This document shows, piece by piece, positions 4,175 through 5,689 of a stretch of DNA of 5,689 nt. Position 1 is the first letter of the stretch. Each line of letters begins with the position of its first letter. Source of the stretch: Candidatus Zixiibacteriota bacterium (GTDB lineage: Bacteria; Zixibacteria; MSB-5A5; UBA10806); contig DOTU01000304.1 in NCBI GenBank assembly GCA_003520965.1, forward strand, positions 2,116 through 7,804, read 5' to 3'. The notes under the pieces are model-generated. The model was not told where the DNA came from and ran no database searches. It worked only from the letters and a program-made list of their open reading frames with translations. Both the position numbers and the translations under genes were made by a program.

Positions 4175-5398
4175 ATGCCTGTGACATCGATACTGATTTT
4201 TGCAATCGGCACCATCTTTGGCGCCATCATAGCCTTTGCTATCAATAACATCCTCAGGAAAAAATCTGACGAGGAATTGGCGCGTAATAAGGATGAGATC
4301 GAAAAGATTTCCAAGGCCGCCTTCTATGAAGTTGCCAGCCAGTCGACCGATCAACTCATCAAGCTGGCCAAGCAAACTCTCGACGCCAAAACATCGGAAA
4401 GCTCGGCCGAACTCGATGGCAAAAAGCAACTCATCGATCAATCTCTGACTGCCCTTTCCAAAGATATGCAAGAGCGGTTGGAGAAAGTCCAAAAATTAAT
4501 GAGCGAAATCGGTCAGGCGGTGCCGGAGAAGTATGGGCAGGTATCGAACGCTATCAGCAATATTGCCACGCAAAGCGAAAATCTGAGAAAGACCACCGAC
4601 CTTCTGCGTATCGCTCTATCCGGTTCGCAACAGCGCGGGCAATGGGGTGAACGGATCGCCGAGGATATCCTTCGTCACGTAGGGCTGGTGGAAGGAATCA
4701 GCTATATCAAGCAGCGTCAGATCGAGGGCGGCCGGTCACGGCCCGATTTCACATTTATACTGCCGGAAAATCTCAAAGTTAATATGGATGTGAAATTTCC
4801 CACGAATCGTTATTTGGAGTACTTACAAGCCAATGATGATACTCAGCGCGAAAACACCAAGAAGATATTCCTCTCATCAGTCCGAGCCAGAATCAAGGAA
4901 GTCACCACGCGGGATTATATCAACCCAGACGACAATACAGTTGATTATGTTCTGGTTTTTATCCCCAACGAGCAGGTTTACTCCTTCATTCACGAATGCG
5001 ATTTAACGATTTTAGATGATGCGCTTAAGCAAAAGGTGGTTCTCTGCTCACCGCTCACGCTCTATGCCATGCTGGCCCTGATACGCCAAGCGATCGATAA
5101 TTTCAATCTGCGTAAATCATCGACCGAGATTCAGGCGCTTTTGGCGGGATTTTCTCAGCAGTGGGGGAAATTCATTGCTTGTATGACCAGCATGGGTGAA
5201 AAGATCGACTCAGCCAAGGATGAGTTCGATAAGCTTACCGGTACGCGCAAAAAGATGCTCGATAGTCAGATCAAAAAGATCGATCAGCTAAATAAGGCCG
5301 GTAGTATCCTACCCAAGATAGAAGACAATGGAGATTCCATAGAAATCGAACCGCAGCAAAATCAAACGAAGAATATCAAGGGCGATCCGTTTCTGTAG
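4175..5398 (+). CDS. rmuC: RmuC family protein (DNA recombination/rearrangement-limiting, nuclease-like)
   Basis: The 407-residue product is within the usual size of RmuC. Residues 4-24 form an N-terminal membrane anchor (SILIFAIGTIFGAIIAFAI), followed by a long charged coiled-coil region to about 145. A PD-(D/E)XK nuclease-like core follows, with RGQWGE (154-159), GRSRPDF (186-192; Asp191) and MDVKFP (204-209; Asp205, Lys207). All expected catalytic-type residues are present. The tail includes SPLTLYAMLALIRQA and QQWGKF, both typical of the family, then a hydrophilic C-terminus. RmuC in E. coli limits inversions at short inverted repeats; its biochemical activity is not firmly established. 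Start ATG 4175 has GGGAG (4168-4172) two bases upstream, which is short spacing, and a good promoter. A small GAGCC/GGCTC stem sits at 4152-4167, just before the ribosome binding site. No clear terminator follows. Confidence 0.95.
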   Translation: MPVTSILIFAIGTIFGAIIAFAINNILRKKSDEELARNKDEIEKISKAAFYEVASQSTDQLIKLAKQTLDAKTSESSAELDGKKQLIDQSLTALSKDMQERLEKVQKLMSEIGQAVPEKYGQVSNAISNIATQSENLRKTTDLLRIALSGSQQRGQWGERIAEDILRHVGLVEGISYIKQRQIEGGRSRPDFTFILPENLKVNMDVKFPTNRYLEYLQANDDTQRENTKKIFLSSVRARIKEVTTRDYINPDDNTVDYVLVFIPNEQVYSFIHECDLTILDDALKQKVVLCSPLTLYAMLALIRQAIDNFNLRKSSTEIQALLAGFSQQWGKFIACMTSMGEKIDSAKDEFDKLTGTRKKMLDSQIKKIDQLNKAGSILPKIEDNGDSIEIEPQQNQTKNIKGDPFL

Positions 5399-5579
5399 AG
5401 CTTAATAGCTCGCGGGCGATTAATTTCCTCCTGCTGTTATTGTTCCAATTGCCTGTAGCATCGATGTAACTTACCGATAATTATTAGTAAAGAGCGACGG
5501 CCCTGAATATGATTGAAATTTCAAGTATCGATTGATTATCTTGCGCCATAAGAAATAACGATACAAAACAGGATGCATT
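5399..5579 (+). other. Intergenic stretch, no gene seen
   Basis: These 181 bases separate rmuC from the next gene. A weak GAGCT/AGCTC stem (5398-5411) lies over the rmuC stop but has no T-tract. TGAAATTTCA (5514-5523) is a perfect 10-base palindrome. TTGAAA (5513-5518) is a possible -35 box, but no good -10 box follows at the right distance. Confidence 0.5.
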
Positions 5580-5689
5580 ATGCTGATTCATCAATTTCTT
5601 GAAGAGAACGCCAGGCTTAATCCTCGTAATGAGGCATTGGTTTATCTTGATAAGAGGATAAGCTATATCGATCTGGATCGTAGTGCCAA
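5580..5689 (+). CDS. AMP-binding (adenylate-forming) enzyme, N-terminus (3' partial)
   Basis: ATG 5580 opens 36 codons plus two bases running off the window. The peptide begins MLIHQFLEENARLNPRNEAL and continues VYLDKRISYIDLDRSA. This is the characteristic start of the ANL superfamily (acyl-CoA synthetases, NRPS adenylation domains): an amphipathic helix with P..EAL, then a short beta hairpin and [ST]Y..L...A. Members activate a carboxylic acid with ATP to an acyl-adenylate and pass it to CoA or a carrier protein. AGGA (5570-5573) lies six bases before the ATG. An overlapping ATG at 5573 is out of frame. The substrate cannot be told from this fragment. Confidence 0.8.
   Translation, partial: MLIHQFLEENARLNPRNEALVYLDKRISYIDLDRSA

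Noticed and set aside
4040..4492. 150-codon open frame on the minus strand at the rmuC start
   Set aside because: It is antisense to the rmuC anchor and coiled coil and extends into the inverted repeat; no motif is seen.

Overview
The window looks like a chromosomal segment from an uncultivated, repeat-rich bacterium with a double membrane. The FCB group, for example a Zixibacteria-like lineage, is possible. That placement rests only on overall impression (family content, many small dispersed hairpins, recurrent GGGGCGAA...TTCGCCCC terminators) and is low confidence. There are four genes with recognisable families, one probable surface protein of unknown function, one truncated gene and a large set of short inverted repeats.

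Left (1-1500): the 3' part of a + strand gene whose start lies outside the window. It encodes the C-terminal end of a class I aspartate-type aminotransferase, continuing in frame into a domain resembling the P-loop kinases of the HprK/PEP-carboxykinase superfamily. It ends at a strong intrinsic terminator.

Next (1501-2190): a small ORF6N-domain gene of phage/large-virus DNA-binding ancestry. It is bracketed by a 37-bp direct repeat (35/37 identical). The repeat is the last ten codons plus stop of the aminotransferase-kinase gene, followed in both copies by the same type of terminator. The ORF6N gene therefore appears to sit in a 688-bp cassette inserted at the 3' end of the host gene so that an intact 3' end is preserved. 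This is the most interesting structure in the window.

Middle (2190-3230, minus): an AT-rich gene for a probable exported, beta-rich envelope protein or lipoprotein, convergent with the ORF6N gene.

3231-4174: a repeat-dense stretch. It holds a 3'-truncated DUF4389 gene on the minus strand with an intact promoter and ribosome binding site, flanked on both sides by clusters of perfect hairpins, a repeated GC-rich element (two copies) and a 157-bp nested inverted repeat of the ATTGCG...GAAGCAATC type.

Right (4112-5689): a well-formed promoter and rmuC, encoding a membrane-anchored coiled-coil protein with a PD-(D/E)XK nuclease-like domain. After 181 bases without a recognised gene comes the first 36 codons of an AMP-binding (acyl-CoA synthetase or NRPS adenylation type) gene that runs out of the window. 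The genes do not form an obvious single pathway; the window reads as host genes separated by insertions and repeat debris.
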